64,000 bases of DNA, from assembly GCA_965235655.1 (NCBI GenBank), contig CBDDYU010000002.1:1-64000 (forward strand), read 5' to 3'. The notes under the pieces were generated by a model. The model searched no databases. It was not told the DNA's origin and saw only the letters and a program-made list of their open reading frames with translations. Position 1 is the stretch's first letter; each line of letters opens with the position of its first letter. The DNA comes from CBDDYU01 sp965235655 (GTDB lineage Bacteria; Pseudomonadota; Alphaproteobacteria; Pelagibacterales; Pelagibacteraceae). Both the position numbers and the translations under genes were made by a program. Below, piece after piece: positions 35,047-44,319 of this stretch.

Positions 35047-37620
35047 ATGGAGTTTAAAAAAATCCAACTTAATGGATTTAAATCTTTTGCTGAAAAAACC
35101 AATTTCCTAATTGAAGATGGGTTAACAGGTATTGTTGGGCCTAATGGATGTGGAAAATCAAATATCGTAGAGTCATTGCGTTGGGTGATGGGCGAAACTT
35201 CTGCAAAAAGTATGCGTGGTTCGGGTATGGAGGATGTTATTTTTTCAGGAACCTCTAACAAGGCTTCAAAAAATATAGCTGAAGTATCAATCAGTGTTGC
35301 CAATGAAAATAATGAAGGACCCCTGCAATATCGAGAGTTTAGAGAAATTCATGTAAGAAGAAAAATTGAAAAAGATAAAGGATCAAAATTTTATATTAAT
35401 GATAAAGAAGTAAGAGCAAGAGATGCTCAAATGTTTTTTGCAGACTTATCTACTGGTGCTCATTCGCCATCAATGATTAGTCAAGGAAGAATTGGTGCTT
35501 TAGTTACTGCAAAACCAACAGATAGAAGAGCAATTTTAGAAGAGGCTGCGGGAATATCTGGTCTACACGTAAGAAGACATGAGGCAGAACTGAGATTGGG
35601 TGCTGCAGAAAATAATTTAAAAAGAGCAGATGAGCTTAGAAGACAGCAGGAAAAACAATTAGCCAATCTTCAAAAACAAGCAGAGGAAGCAACAAAATAT
35701 AAATTAATTTCTGAAGAAATAAAAAAAATTGAAGCTGGTTTGTATTATTTAAAACTTATTGAAATTGATAATGAAATTAAGGTTGAAAATGAAATTAATA
35801 ACGAAGCCGAGGGAGAGGTAGCAGGTTATAATAATAAAATTGCAGAACTTGAAAAACTAATCAAACAAGAAACAGATAAAGTTTTGCCCTTAAGATCCAG
35901 AAATATAGAAAATTTATCAAAAATACAGAGACTAAATCTAGAATTACAAGGTTTGGATGAGGAAAATACCAGAACACAAACCGAGATTGAAGCATTAAAA
36001 AAATCTCTTCAGACTATTGAGGAAGATATAGGTCGTGAGAGAGGTATAATAATTGACGCAAATTCAAATGAAAAAAGACTAAAAGAAGAAAAAAATGAAT
36101 TAATTGAAACAGACTCCAAATACTTTGAGACAGAAAAACTATCTAACGAAGATCTTGAACAAGCAAAAAAAGCCCTAAGTGAGGAACAAAAATCCGTAGA
36201 CGAAGTTGTTAGTAATTTTGCAGACGGAGCTATCAATATTAGCATTGGACCAATTAAAAATGTAAAAAATACTATACTCAAAATTAAAGAATTAATTGAC
36301 TCAAATCAACTAAACCAAGCGAGCGCATTACTTGATAGATGTACTATGGAACTTGATAGTTTTTTAAATGAATTAAAAAATGACAAAAGCAGAAATGAAT
36401 TGCTAAGCGTAAATGAAAAAACTCAAAGCATAAAAGTTCTTCAAGAAAAATATGCAGATGCATATAGTAAAAACCAATCAATAAAAAATGAGTCTATTAA
36501 AAGAAATCAAAGAATAAATACTATTGAAACTGAAATTGAAAGTTGGAGAAATTTATTAACAAATTCAGAAAAAATGGTTGTAGAATTAACAGAAAGAAAA
36601 AATAAACTTAATTCTCAATTAAACAAATTAGATAATCAACCTAAACTTCAAGCTGAAAAAAAAGGGCAAATATCTGAAGGTTTAAGAATTTCAGAAAAAG
36701 AAAAAATTGAAAATGAAAAGATTATATTTGAAACAGATGAAAAAATAGAGAATCTAAGATCTCAGCTAAATGAAATACAAGAACAATCAATTCAATTTAG
36801 AGAGCGTAAAGCTAGTTCGGGAGCTACTATTGATGGACTTAAAAAAAGAAAAGGTGATTTGCTTGATAGAATTGACTCAGACTTAGATTTAACAGAAGAC
36901 AATATTCTTGAAAACTCAAATTTAAATGGTGTTGAGGATCTACCAGATGCCGTTATTCAAGAAGATTTGCTAGATAAAAAGAAACAAGAAAGAGAAAAAT
37001 TGGGATCAGTAAATTTAAAGGCTGATGAGGAAACAAGCAAATATGAGATTGAAATCAAAAAAATGGAGCAAGATAGAACAGATTTGGTAACAGCAATTAT
37101 CAAGTTAAAAGAAAGTATTAATGAGCTAAATCAAAAAGGTCGAGAAAGATTAATTGAAGCATTTGAGAGAGTTAATAGGAAATTTAATGAAGTTTATACT
37201 AAACTTTTTAATGGTGGAAATGCCAAGCTTGAACTTGTTGACTCTGATGACCCACTTGAAGCGGGATTAGAAATGTTAGTCAGCCCCCCAGGTAAAAGAC
37301 TACAATCAATAACCTTGTTATCAGGTGGAGAGCAAGCTCTAACAGCATTGTCTCTAATTTTTGCAGTTTTTTTATCTAACCCCTCACCTATTTGTGTTTT
37401 AGACGAAGTTGACGCTCCTTTAGATGATGCTAACGTAACTAGATTTTGTAATCTTCTTGAAGAACTAACCAAAATAACAAATACTAAATTTATTATTGTG
37501 ACACACCACGCTTTAACTATGTCTAAAATGAATAGACTTTATGGGGTCACAATGCCTGAAAAAGGTATTAGTCAGCTTGTGGCTGTTGATTTACAAAAAG
37601 CTGAAAGTATGGTTGCATAG
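35047..37620 (+). CDS. smc: chromosome segregation ATPase SMC, shortened and apparently hingeless
   Basis: 857 residues, while typical bacterial SMC is 1100-1200. Both head halves are intact: Walker A GPNGCGKSN (31-39), Q-loop region, ABC signature LSGGEQ (758-763), Walker B ICVLDEVD (782-789) and D-loop APLDDAN. Long coiled-coil stretches span about 175-385 and 450-700. Between them, residues about 388-445 contain a short globular-looking stretch, and I find no canonical hinge with its glycine patch. The frame is continuous, so this is not one of the indel-broken genes. Confidence 0.93.
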   Translation: MEFKKIQLNGFKSFAEKTNFLIEDGLTGIVGPNGCGKSNIVESLRWVMGETSAKSMRGSGMEDVIFSGTSNKASKNIAEVSISVANENNEGPLQYREFREIHVRRKIEKDKGSKFYINDKEVRARDAQMFFADLSTGAHSPSMISQGRIGALVTAKPTDRRAILEEAAGISGLHVRRHEAELRLGAAENNLKRADELRRQQEKQLANLQKQAEEATKYKLISEEIKKIEAGLYYLKLIEIDNEIKVENEINNEAEGEVAGYNNKIAELEKLIKQETDKVLPLRSRNIENLSKIQRLNLELQGLDEENTRTQTEIEALKKSLQTIEEDIGRERGIIIDANSNEKRLKEEKNELIETDSKYFETEKLSNEDLEQAKKALSEEQKSVDEVVSNFADGAINISIGPIKNVKNTILKIKELIDSNQLNQASALLDRCTMELDSFLNELKNDKSRNELLSVNEKTQSIKVLQEKYADAYSKNQSIKNESIKRNQRINTIETEIESWRNLLTNSEKMVVELTERKNKLNSQLNKLDNQPKLQAEKKGQISEGLRISEKEKIENEKIIFETDEKIENLRSQLNEIQEQSIQFRERKASSGATIDGLKKRKGDLLDRIDSDLDLTEDNILENSNLNGVEDLPDAVIQEDLLDKKKQEREKLGSVNLKADEETSKYEIEIKKMEQDRTDLVTAIIKLKESINELNQKGRERLIEAFERVNRKFNEVYTKLFNGGNAKLELVDSDDPLEAGLEMLVSPPGKRLQSITLLSGGEQALTALSLIFAVFLSNPSPICVLDEVDAPLDDANVTRFCNLLEELTKITNTKFIIVTHHALTMSKMNRLYGVTMPEKGISQLVAVDLQKAESMVA

Positions 37621-37629
37621 ACCAAAATA

Positions 37630-37905
37630 ATGTCAAAAGATCCGTTCAAAACTCGCTTAGAGATTGCAAAAAATAAGGTTTCCAAGAGACAATTATACAA
37701 TAAAAATGAGAATTCTTCATCATTTGGGACTGCCTTTAAATTAAGCACAGAGTTAGTTTCTGCAGTTGTTGTTGGGACAATTATTGGGTTTATTTTAGAC
37801 ACGACCTTTGATACTAAGCCCTGGTTAATATTAATATTTTTTTTTGTTGGTGTGGTTGCTGGGATAATGAATGTAATCAGATCTGCAAATAACATGCAAA
37901 AATAG
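37630..37905 (+). CDS. atpI: ATP synthase-associated AtpI/AtpZ-like protein
   Basis: 91 residues with a basic, coiled N-terminus and two membrane spans (ELVSAVVVGTIIGFILDTTF; PWLILIFFFVGVVAGIMNV). This is the small AtpI-type protein commonly placed ahead of F0 genes, linked to c-ring assembly or Mg2+ supply. It starts 9 bp after smc and 11 bp before atpB. Confidence 0.85.
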   Translation: MSKDPFKTRLEIAKNKVSKRQLYNKNENSSSFGTAFKLSTELVSAVVVGTIIGFILDTTFDTKPWLILIFFFVGVVAGIMNVIRSANNMQK

Positions 37906-37916
37906 ATTAGATATAT

Positions 37917-38651
37917 ATGGCTACAAATCCAATGAACCAATTTGAAGTTTACCGAATTGGTCCAGAAATTAAATTAGGGGTATTTGATATATCATTTACA
38001 AATGCAAGTTTGTTTATGGTTATAAGTTCTCTAGCTATCTTAATAATTTTCAATCTTGGATCAAAAAAAAATTCTATTTTACCAAACAAATTACAGCTAC
38101 TAGCTGAGCTGAGTTACACGTTTGTTTCAAAAATGATAAGTGATACCGCTGGTTCAAAAGCAAAACCATATTTTGCATTTATTTTTTCACTTTTTATGTT
38201 TGTTTTGTTTTGCAACATGTTCGGAATGATACCTTACACTTTTACTGTCACAAGCCATATTATTGTAACATTTGTTTTAGCATCATTTATTTTTATAGGA
38301 GTAACAGTAATCGGTTTTATGAAACATGGTGTAGGATATTTAAAATTATTTGTACCAAGTGGAGTACCCGTAGTATTATTGCCACTAATCGTAGTAATAG
38401 AAATAATTTCTTACTTAAGTAGACCTATAAGTTTATCAGTTAGATTATTCGCCAATATGATGGCTGGTCATACAATGATGAAAGTTTTCGGAGGCTTTGT
38501 AATAAGTCTTGGAATAGTTGGTGGATGGCTTCCACTGAGTTTTTCGGTTGCATTAACTGGCTTGGAGATCTTAGTTGCTTTTCTTCAAGCATATGTTTTT
38601 GCAATTTTAACATGCATTTATTTAAATGATGCATTAAATTTACACCATTAA
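37917..38651 (+). CDS. atpB: F0F1 ATP synthase subunit a
   Basis: 244-residue membrane subunit forming the proton half-channels. The essential arginine is in ISLSVRLFANMMAGH, and the C-terminal helix LEILVAFLQAYVFAILTCIYL is conserved. Five to six spans are visible. It is part of an F0-only cluster; F1 genes are elsewhere, as is usual in alphaproteobacteria. Confidence 0.96.
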   Translation: MATNPMNQFEVYRIGPEIKLGVFDISFTNASLFMVISSLAILIIFNLGSKKNSILPNKLQLLAELSYTFVSKMISDTAGSKAKPYFAFIFSLFMFVLFCNMFGMIPYTFTVTSHIIVTFVLASFIFIGVTVIGFMKHGVGYLKLFVPSGVPVVLLPLIVVIEIISYLSRPISLSVRLFANMMAGHTMMKVFGGFVISLGIVGGWLPLSFSVALTGLEILVAFLQAYVFAILTCIYLNDALNLHH

Positions 38652-38658
38652 TTAACAT

Positions 38659-38664
38659 AGGAGG
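38659..38664 (+). promoter_or_regulatory. strong Shine-Dalgarno for atpE
   Basis: A full AGGAGG lies 5 nt before the atpE ATG at 38670. Most genes here have weak or no such sequence. The c subunit is needed in about ten copies per complex, so a strong site fits stoichiometry control within the operon. Confidence 0.7.
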
Positions 38665-38669
38665 ATATA

Positions 38670-38897
38670 ATGGAATTAGAAGCAGCAAAAATGATCGGAG
38701 CAGGTCTAGCGGCAATAGCACTAGCTGGTGCCGGTGTTGGTATTGGAATAATTTTTGGTAATTATTTATCAGGAGCTATGAGAAACCCTTCTGCAGCACA
38801 AAAACAATTCCCAAATTTGCTTTTAGGATTTGCTTTAGCTGAAGCAACAGGATTGTTTGGATTAGTTGTGGCATTAATTATTTTATTTGCGTTTTAA
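38670..38897 (+). CDS. atpE: F0F1 ATP synthase subunit c
   Basis: 75-residue hairpin proteolipid. First helix has a glycine-rich GAGVGIGIIFG (20-30), the polar loop is R38-N-P, and the ion-carrying carboxylate is E58 in LAEATGLFG. The residues around E58 do not show the Na+-binding pattern, so a proton ring is expected. Preceded by AGGAGG. Confidence 0.97.
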   Translation: MELEAAKMIGAGLAAIALAGAGVGIGIIFGNYLSGAMRNPSAAQKQFPNLLLGFALAEATGLFGLVVALIILFAF

Positions 38898-38902
38898 ATT
38901 AA

Positions 38903-39493
38903 ATGATTAAAAAAATAATTTTTCAGTCTTTATTTTTTAGCTTCCTTTTTTTTAAGGAAGCTTTTGCGGCTGAAAGCGGTGGCATGCCTCAATTAAATCC
39001 TGAATTTTGGATTTCACAAATATTCTGGTTATCAATAACTTTTGGAATATTATATTTTGCTCTTGCAAAATTAATACTCCCAAAAATTAGCAATAATTTA
39101 GAGTCTAGAAAATCTCAAATACTTGAGAATATTGAGGCTGCAGAGAAACAGAGAGAGGAAAGTGAAAATAAGATACAAGAGTTCAACGATATTGTTTTAA
39201 AAGCAAAAACTGAAGCAAAAAATATTTTTAATCAAGCCAGAGAAAAAGCAATAAAAGACATAAATGCTAAGAGAGAAGTATTAGCCAAGCAAATAGATGA
39301 AGAGGTTAAAAAAGCAGAGGAAGAAATTAAAGTTTTAAGAGATGGTGCGCCTGATAAAATAAACAAAATTGCCATCGAAACATCTTCGGAGCTAATCCGT
39401 AAACTAATTGGTGTAGAAGTTAACAGTAGCAGTATTTCAGCGATAGTAGATGATTTATCAAGGAGAGGTGGAAATAAATATTATGGCAATTGA
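38903..39493 (+). CDS. atpF': F0F1 ATP synthase subunit b'
   Basis: 196 residues. A hydrophobic N-terminus resembling a signal peptide (SLFFSFLFFKEAFAAES), a membrane span (FWLSITFGILYFALAKLIL), then a long charged coiled coil. This is the b' form that pairs with b in alphaproteobacteria. It starts 5 bp after atpE and overlaps atpF by 11 bases. Confidence 0.9.
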   Translation: MIKKIIFQSLFFSFLFFKEAFAAESGGMPQLNPEFWISQIFWLSITFGILYFALAKLILPKISNNLESRKSQILENIEAAEKQREESENKIQEFNDIVLKAKTEAKNIFNQAREKAIKDINAKREVLAKQIDEEVKKAEEEIKVLRDGAPDKINKIAIETSSELIRKLIGVEVNSSSISAIVDDLSRRGGNKYYGN

Positions 39494-39980
39494 TGCAACT
39501 TTCTGGGTAGCTATATCATTCATAATTTTTTTTGGTGGTTTAATTTATCTAAAAATTCCTCAAAAAGTTAATGAGCTTTTAAATAAATTAATTTTAGACA
39601 TAAAAAATGAAGTTGATGAAAGTGAAAAATTAAGATCTGAAGCAAAAAATTTGTTGGATAGTGCTCAAAACAAATTAGATACAGCTGAAAAAGTTAGTAA
39701 TGACATTATCGAAGAGGCAAAAAAAGAAAGTGATCAAATGATAATAGAAATGAATGATAAATTTCATAAGTCATCAGAGATTAAAAAAAATCTAGCGGAA
39801 AATAAAATTGATCAAATGAAAGAAGCAGCAATTAAAGAAATCAGAGATGCTTCAATTAAGATTGCTGTAGACTCAGTTAAAAAAATTATTACTACTTCAG
39901 TTGATGCTTCAAAATTAGACACTCTATTTCAAAAAAATCTTGAAGAAACTAAAGAGCAATTAAAAAAAATTAACTCATAA
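39483..39980 (+). CDS. atpF: F0F1 ATP synthase subunit b
   Basis: 165 residues from ATG 39483: one N-terminal span (TFWVAISFIIFFGGLIYL) and a long helical stator stalk. I rejected an ATG at 39450 in the same frame, because it adds 11 residues that only re-read the end of atpF'. This is the last F0 gene; crtI follows after 38 bp on the same strand. Confidence 0.92.
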   Translation: MAIDATFWVAISFIIFFGGLIYLKIPQKVNELLNKLILDIKNEVDESEKLRSEAKNLLDSAQNKLDTAEKVSNDIIEEAKKESDQMIIEMNDKFHKSSEIKKNLAENKIDQMKEAAIKEIRDASIKIAVDSVKKIITTSVDASKLDTLFQKNLEETKEQLKKINS

Positions 39981-40032
39981 TCCCTTACAATTTTTCAAAA
40001 AAACTATAGATTGTAAAAATGAAATCTATAGT
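39981..40032 (+). promoter_or_regulatory. hairpin over the crtI start codon, with an alternative pairing
   Basis: ACTATAGATT (40003-40012) and AATCTATAGT (40023-40032) form a perfect 10-bp stem. The 10-nt loop holds the crtI ATG (40019-40021). Upstream TTACAAT (39985-39991) can instead pair with ATTGTAA (40010-40016), and the two pairings share 40010-40012, so they exclude each other. This could control crtI translation or be a protein-binding site. Stems of this length do occur by chance in AT-rich DNA. Confidence 0.4.
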
Positions 40033-41476
40033 AATTGGTTCTGGCTTTGGTGGTATTGCAGCAGCAATACGATTAAAAGCTAAAAATCATAATGTTACTT
40101 TAATTGAAAAACATCAAGACCTTGGAGGTAGAGCAAGAGTATTTAAAAAAAATGGATTTACTTTTGATGCAGGACCAACTGTCATCACTGCGCCTTATCT
40201 AATTAATGAGTTATTTGAATTATTTAACAAAAAACCTCAAGATTATATAGAGCTCAAGCCGCTAGATATTTGGTATCGATTTGTTTTTGAGGATGGATCT
40301 AACTTCGATTATTCCGGAAACGAAAATAATATGAAACTTCAGATAGGTAAAATAGAGAAAGAGGATATCAAGGGATATGAAGAGTTAGTAAAATTTACAA
40401 AAAAAATTTTTGATAAAGGGTTTTCAGAGCTTGCTGATATCCCTTTTGACAATCCTATAACAATGATGAAACAATTGCCTTCCTTGTTAAAACTTAAAAG
40501 TTACAAATCAGTATATTCCTTAGTTTCAACTTATATTAAAAATGAAAAATTAAGAAGAATGTTGAGTATGCACCCACTTTTAGTGGGTGGTAATCCTTTT
40601 ACTACTACCTCAATTTATGGATTAATTTTATATTTAGAAAAAAAATGGGGTATTCATTACTCAATGGGTGGTACCGGAAATATCATAAATGGTCTTGAAA
40701 AGTTAATGTATGAGATAGGAATTAATATCATCAAAGGTAAAGAGGTTAAAAAAATATTAAGCTCTAAAAATATTATCAATGGAATTGAGCTTGATAATAA
40801 AGAAATTATTAACGCAGATAATGTGGTTTGTAATGCAGATCCACCAGCAGTGTATGAAAAATTGCTTAATAATAAAAATTATAACTCTTTATTTAATTGG
40901 AAAACGAAAAGGATGGAATATTCAATGGGTTTATTTGTTTATTATTTTGGAACAAAAAAAAAATATGAAAATATTCAACATCACACCATTAAATTTGGAG
41001 ACAAATATAAAGAACATTTAGATGATATATTTAACAATAAAAAACTAAATAATGATATCAGTTATTATCTTCATAGACCTACAGCAACCGATTCTTCTAT
41101 GGCTCCAGAAGGACATGATTGTTTTTATGTTTTGGTGCCAGTTCCAAACAATCAATCAAAAATTGATTGGATGATTGAAGGGGAAAAAATTAAAAATCTT
41201 GTAATTGACAAAATGGAGGCACATCTTATGCCAGATCTTAGGAGTAATATTGTTGAGGATTTTTACTTAACTCCAGATTATTTTGAAAAAGAACTTAACA
41301 CTAAATATGGTTCCGGATTCTCTATCCAGCCAAAATTTACCCAATCCGCTTATTTCAGATTTCATAATAAATCAGAAATTTATAATGGTCTATATTTTGT
41401 GGGTGCTGGAAGTCACCCTGGTGCTGGAGTGCCTGGGGTACTTTCGTCCGCAAAAGTACTTGATAAATTATTATAA
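40019..41476 (+). CDS. crtI: phytoene desaturase
   Basis: 485-residue CrtI-type FAD enzyme that converts phytoene to lycopene. FAD motif IVIGSGFGGIAAAIRLKAK at the N-terminus with GGRARVF, DAGPTVIT, and C-terminal GLYFVGAGSHPGAGVPGVLSSAKV, the classic CrtI signature. It is the first carotenoid gene, 38 bp after atpF, with a hairpin across its start codon. No crtE (GGPP synthase) lies in the window. Confidence 0.95.
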   Translation: MKSIVIGSGFGGIAAAIRLKAKNHNVTLIEKHQDLGGRARVFKKNGFTFDAGPTVITAPYLINELFELFNKKPQDYIELKPLDIWYRFVFEDGSNFDYSGNENNMKLQIGKIEKEDIKGYEELVKFTKKIFDKGFSELADIPFDNPITMMKQLPSLLKLKSYKSVYSLVSTYIKNEKLRRMLSMHPLLVGGNPFTTTSIYGLILYLEKKWGIHYSMGGTGNIINGLEKLMYEIGINIIKGKEVKKILSSKNIINGIELDNKEIINADNVVCNADPPAVYEKLLNNKNYNSLFNWKTKRMEYSMGLFVYYFGTKKKYENIQHHTIKFGDKYKEHLDDIFNNKKLNNDISYYLHRPTATDSSMAPEGHDCFYVLVPVPNNQSKIDWMIEGEKIKNLVIDKMEAHLMPDLRSNIVEDFYLTPDYFEKELNTKYGSGFSIQPKFTQSAYFRFHNKSEIYNGLYFVGAGSHPGAGVPGVLSSAKVLDKLL

Positions 41477-42327
41477 TGTTAACAAAAAATTATCTTTCAT
41501 TATATGCAAAATCATTCAACTGGGCAGGATTTTTTTTACCAAAAAAAACTTATGAAAAGTGTTCAGCCTTGTATGATTTTTGTAGAACAGTAGATAATTT
41601 GGCTGATGAAAAAAATTCTCTAGAAATTAAAAAAAACAATTTTTTAAAATTTAAATCTGATTTTAATAGTAAAAATTCAATGAACCCAATTATAATCAAC
41701 ATGTGGAAATTAATTGATGAATTTCAAATTTCTTTAAAAATTATAAATGACTTATTCGATGGCATAGAGACTGACTTAAAAGAAAAAGTAGTATTTAATA
41801 ATAAAAAAGACTTATTAGTTTACTCATATAGAGTTGCTGGTACTGTGGGGTTAATGATGGCTAAGATCTTAAATGTAAAAAATAAAGATGCTTTAAAATC
41901 AGCAATAAACCTTGGTATTGCTATGCAATTAACAAACATTAGTAGGGATGTAGTCGAAGATAAAATGAATAATAGATTTTATATAAAAGAAAACATTAAT
42001 GTTATTAAATCAACAATAGATTTATCAAATATTTTTTATGACAGTTCTTTTTGGGCCATAAGACAAATTCCACTTTCATTTCGTTTTTCAATACTTGTTG
42101 CCCGAAGAGTCTATAAGCGAATTGGATACAAGATTTCAAAAAAAAATACTTTTTCAGAATATGAGGCTTCTAAAAAAATTTATGTAACAAAACTTGAAAA
42201 AATTTATGAAACGATGATGTCAATTACAGATTTATTAAAACTTAACTTTATAAATAAAAATAACTATACTATTGATAAAGATCTTGATTTAATTAATGAA
42301 GAATCATTTATAAATGAAAGAATTTGA
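41476..42327 (+). CDS. crtB: phytoene synthase
   Basis: 283 residues. Condenses two GGPP to phytoene. The two aspartate-rich motifs are DFCRTVDNLADE and NISRDVVEDKMNNRFYI. Helical prenyl-synthase fold, no signal peptide. The start overlaps the crtI stop by one base (TAATG), and the end overlaps crtY by 14. Confidence 0.95.
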   Translation: MLTKNYLSLYAKSFNWAGFFLPKKTYEKCSALYDFCRTVDNLADEKNSLEIKKNNFLKFKSDFNSKNSMNPIIINMWKLIDEFQISLKIINDLFDGIETDLKEKVVFNNKKDLLVYSYRVAGTVGLMMAKILNVKNKDALKSAINLGIAMQLTNISRDVVEDKMNNRFYIKENINVIKSTIDLSNIFYDSSFWAIRQIPLSFRFSILVARRVYKRIGYKISKKNTFSEYEASKKIYVTKLEKIYETMMSITDLLKLNFINKNNYTIDKDLDLINEESFINERI

Positions 42328-43381
42328 TTACATTATTATAGGCGGTGGATGTGCAGGATTATCTCTTGCATATGAGCTGGATATTCACAATAAACTAGAA
42401 AATAAAACTTTAGCTATAATTGAGCCTAGAAAAAACTATGAAAGAGACAAAACTTGGTCGTTTTGGAAAATTATTGATCATAACTTTGTAGATTGCGTCA
42501 TAAAGAGTTGGAAAGATTTCTCTATTAATCTGCCAAAAAAAACTAAATATATAAAATGTGATCACACTCCATATCAAACAATAGATAGTGGTCTTTTTTA
42601 TAAAAAGATAATTAATAAATTGAGACAGAATAAAAATATCCATTTTTTTAAAAGTATTAACGAAATTAACATGGAAAGTGGATACATCTTTAATAGTGTC
42701 CCAACTGCAAATTATTCTAAAAATCTATTGTGGCAACATTTTATGGGTTTAGAAATTGAAACTTACAAAGATTTTTTTGATGAAGAAATATTTAATTTGA
42801 TGGATTTTAACTGTGAGCAAAAGGATGCTGTACATTTTTTTTATACACTACCCTTTTCAAAAACCAAAGCATTGGTTGAGACCACATGGCTTTCAAAATT
42901 AAACAACGATGATCTTTTAAATTATGAGGATCAGCTTAAAAACTATATTAACAATAATCTAAATATTAAAAAATATAAAATATCTTATTCAGAGAAAGGA
43001 GCAATTCCTCTGTTCCAGCAAAAAAATATTAAAAGAGTAAATGAAATGTATATTGGTTCAGCTGGGGGAATGACCAGATTAAGCACTGGTTATACTTTTT
43101 TAAATATACAAGAGCAAAGCAAGCACATAAGAGAAAATATTGAAAATATTGAAAACACAAAAATTTTTAAAATTAATAAAAAATATAATTTTTTAGACAA
43201 TGTGTTTTTGAATGTTTTATCAAATCATCCTGACAAAATGCCAAACATCTTTTTTAAACTATTTGAAGCTCAACCTAAAACTGTAATTAATTTTTTATCT
43301 AATAAAAGCTCTTTTGTTGAAGATCTATCAATTATTTTTAAAATGCCAAAAATTGTTTTTTTAAAAAATCTACTCAGATAA
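42314..43381 (+). CDS. crtY: lycopene beta-cyclase
   Basis: 355-residue CrtY-type flavoprotein making beta-carotene from lycopene. IIIGGGCAGLSLAYEL dinucleotide motif, DKTWSFW near residue 43, FFYTLPFSKTKALVETTWLS, and IGSAGGMTRLSTGYTF. Its stop overlaps the start of blh by one base. Confidence 0.93.
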   Translation: MKEFDYIIIGGGCAGLSLAYELDIHNKLENKTLAIIEPRKNYERDKTWSFWKIIDHNFVDCVIKSWKDFSINLPKKTKYIKCDHTPYQTIDSGLFYKKIINKLRQNKNIHFFKSINEINMESGYIFNSVPTANYSKNLLWQHFMGLEIETYKDFFDEEIFNLMDFNCEQKDAVHFFYTLPFSKTKALVETTWLSKLNNDDLLNYEDQLKNYINNNLNIKKYKISYSEKGAIPLFQQKNIKRVNEMYIGSAGGMTRLSTGYTFLNIQEQSKHIRENIENIENTKIFKINKKYNFLDNVFLNVLSNHPDKMPNIFFKLFEAQPKTVINFLSNKSSFVEDLSIIFKMPKIVFLKNLLR

Positions 43382-44319
43382 TGAATAATTTTATAAATAA
43401 GATTAACTCAATACATTCTATAATTTTTTTTTTATTTACAGCTAGTTTTTCTATTTTGATTTATAAATACAAATTATTACAGCTATCTTCCTTAGTATGT
43501 TTTTTTTTAATACTCACTATTGGTGTTTCTCATGGAGCTTATGACAACATCAAGGGAAAATCTTTACTTAAAAGTTACAATATTAATCATATTTATATAT
43601 TTTATTTGAGTTATATTTTATTTGGAACAATTGTTATCTTGTCTTGGATTGTTGCTCCAACAATTTCATTATTGATCTTTTTGATTATTGCTAGTTTTCA
43701 TTTTGGAAAAGAGGATTCGCAGTTTTTAATAAAAAAATCATCCATTATAAATTCAATACTTTTTTTTTCTAAAGGATTTCTTATAGTTGCTGCCCCACTG
43801 TACTTTAATTTTGTAGAGACTATAAATATCTTTAAACTTCTATTGGTAGAAAATGAAAATTTTTATGAATATCTCGATTGGATTGAAACTAAAAATGTTT
43901 TAATAATTATTATAGGAATTAGTCTTTTAGCAAATATTTTACTTATCATTCAAAATTTTAGGATAATAAATATAGTTTTACTATTAGATTTTACATCAAT
44001 AATAATACTAAACTATTTCTTATCACCTCTTGTGGCGTTTACTCTGTATTTTTGTTTTCTACATTCAATCAGACATATTGTTTCTATTGCCAATGAATTA
44101 AATAATGAGAATTTTTACCATGGTATTAAAGAATTTATCAAAAAAGCATTACCTCTATCAATTGTGACTGCTATTTTATTTATTTTTAGTTTAATTATTG
44201 CATATAATTATTATGAAATTAATGATGCAATTTTAAAAATTATATTTATAGGTTTGGCGTCTTTAACCTTTCCACATATATTGCTGGAATATCTTTTGGA
44301 AAAAAATGAAAAACAATGA
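43381..44319 (+). CDS. blh: beta-carotene 15,15'-dioxygenase, Brp/Blh family
   Basis: 312-residue polytopic membrane protein. Histidines expected to bind the iron lie in GVSHGAYDN, ASFHFGKED, FLHSIRHIV and FPHILLEY. Blh cleaves beta-carotene to two retinal molecules, the chromophore of proteorhodopsin. No rhodopsin gene is in the window. It overlaps ispH by 14 bases. Confidence 0.92.
   Translation: MNNFINKINSIHSIIFFLFTASFSILIYKYKLLQLSSLVCFFLILTIGVSHGAYDNIKGKSLLKSYNINHIYIFYLSYILFGTIVILSWIVAPTISLLIFLIIASFHFGKEDSQFLIKKSSIINSILFFSKGFLIVAAPLYFNFVETINIFKLLLVENENFYEYLDWIETKNVLIIIIGISLLANILLIIQNFRIINIVLLLDFTSIIILNYFLSPLVAFTLYFCFLHSIRHIVSIANELNNENFYHGIKEFIKKALPLSIVTAILFIFSLIIAYNYYEINDAILKIIFIGLASLTFPHILLEYLLEKNEKQ

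Noticed and set aside
38670..38897. Sodium-type ATP synthase c subunit
   Set aside because: The residues around E58 (LAEATG) do not show the Na+-ligand pattern; a proton ring is expected.
39450..39482. Upstream ATG for atpF
   Set aside because: It translates the end of atpF' in another frame; ATG 39483 gives the usual N-terminus before the membrane span.
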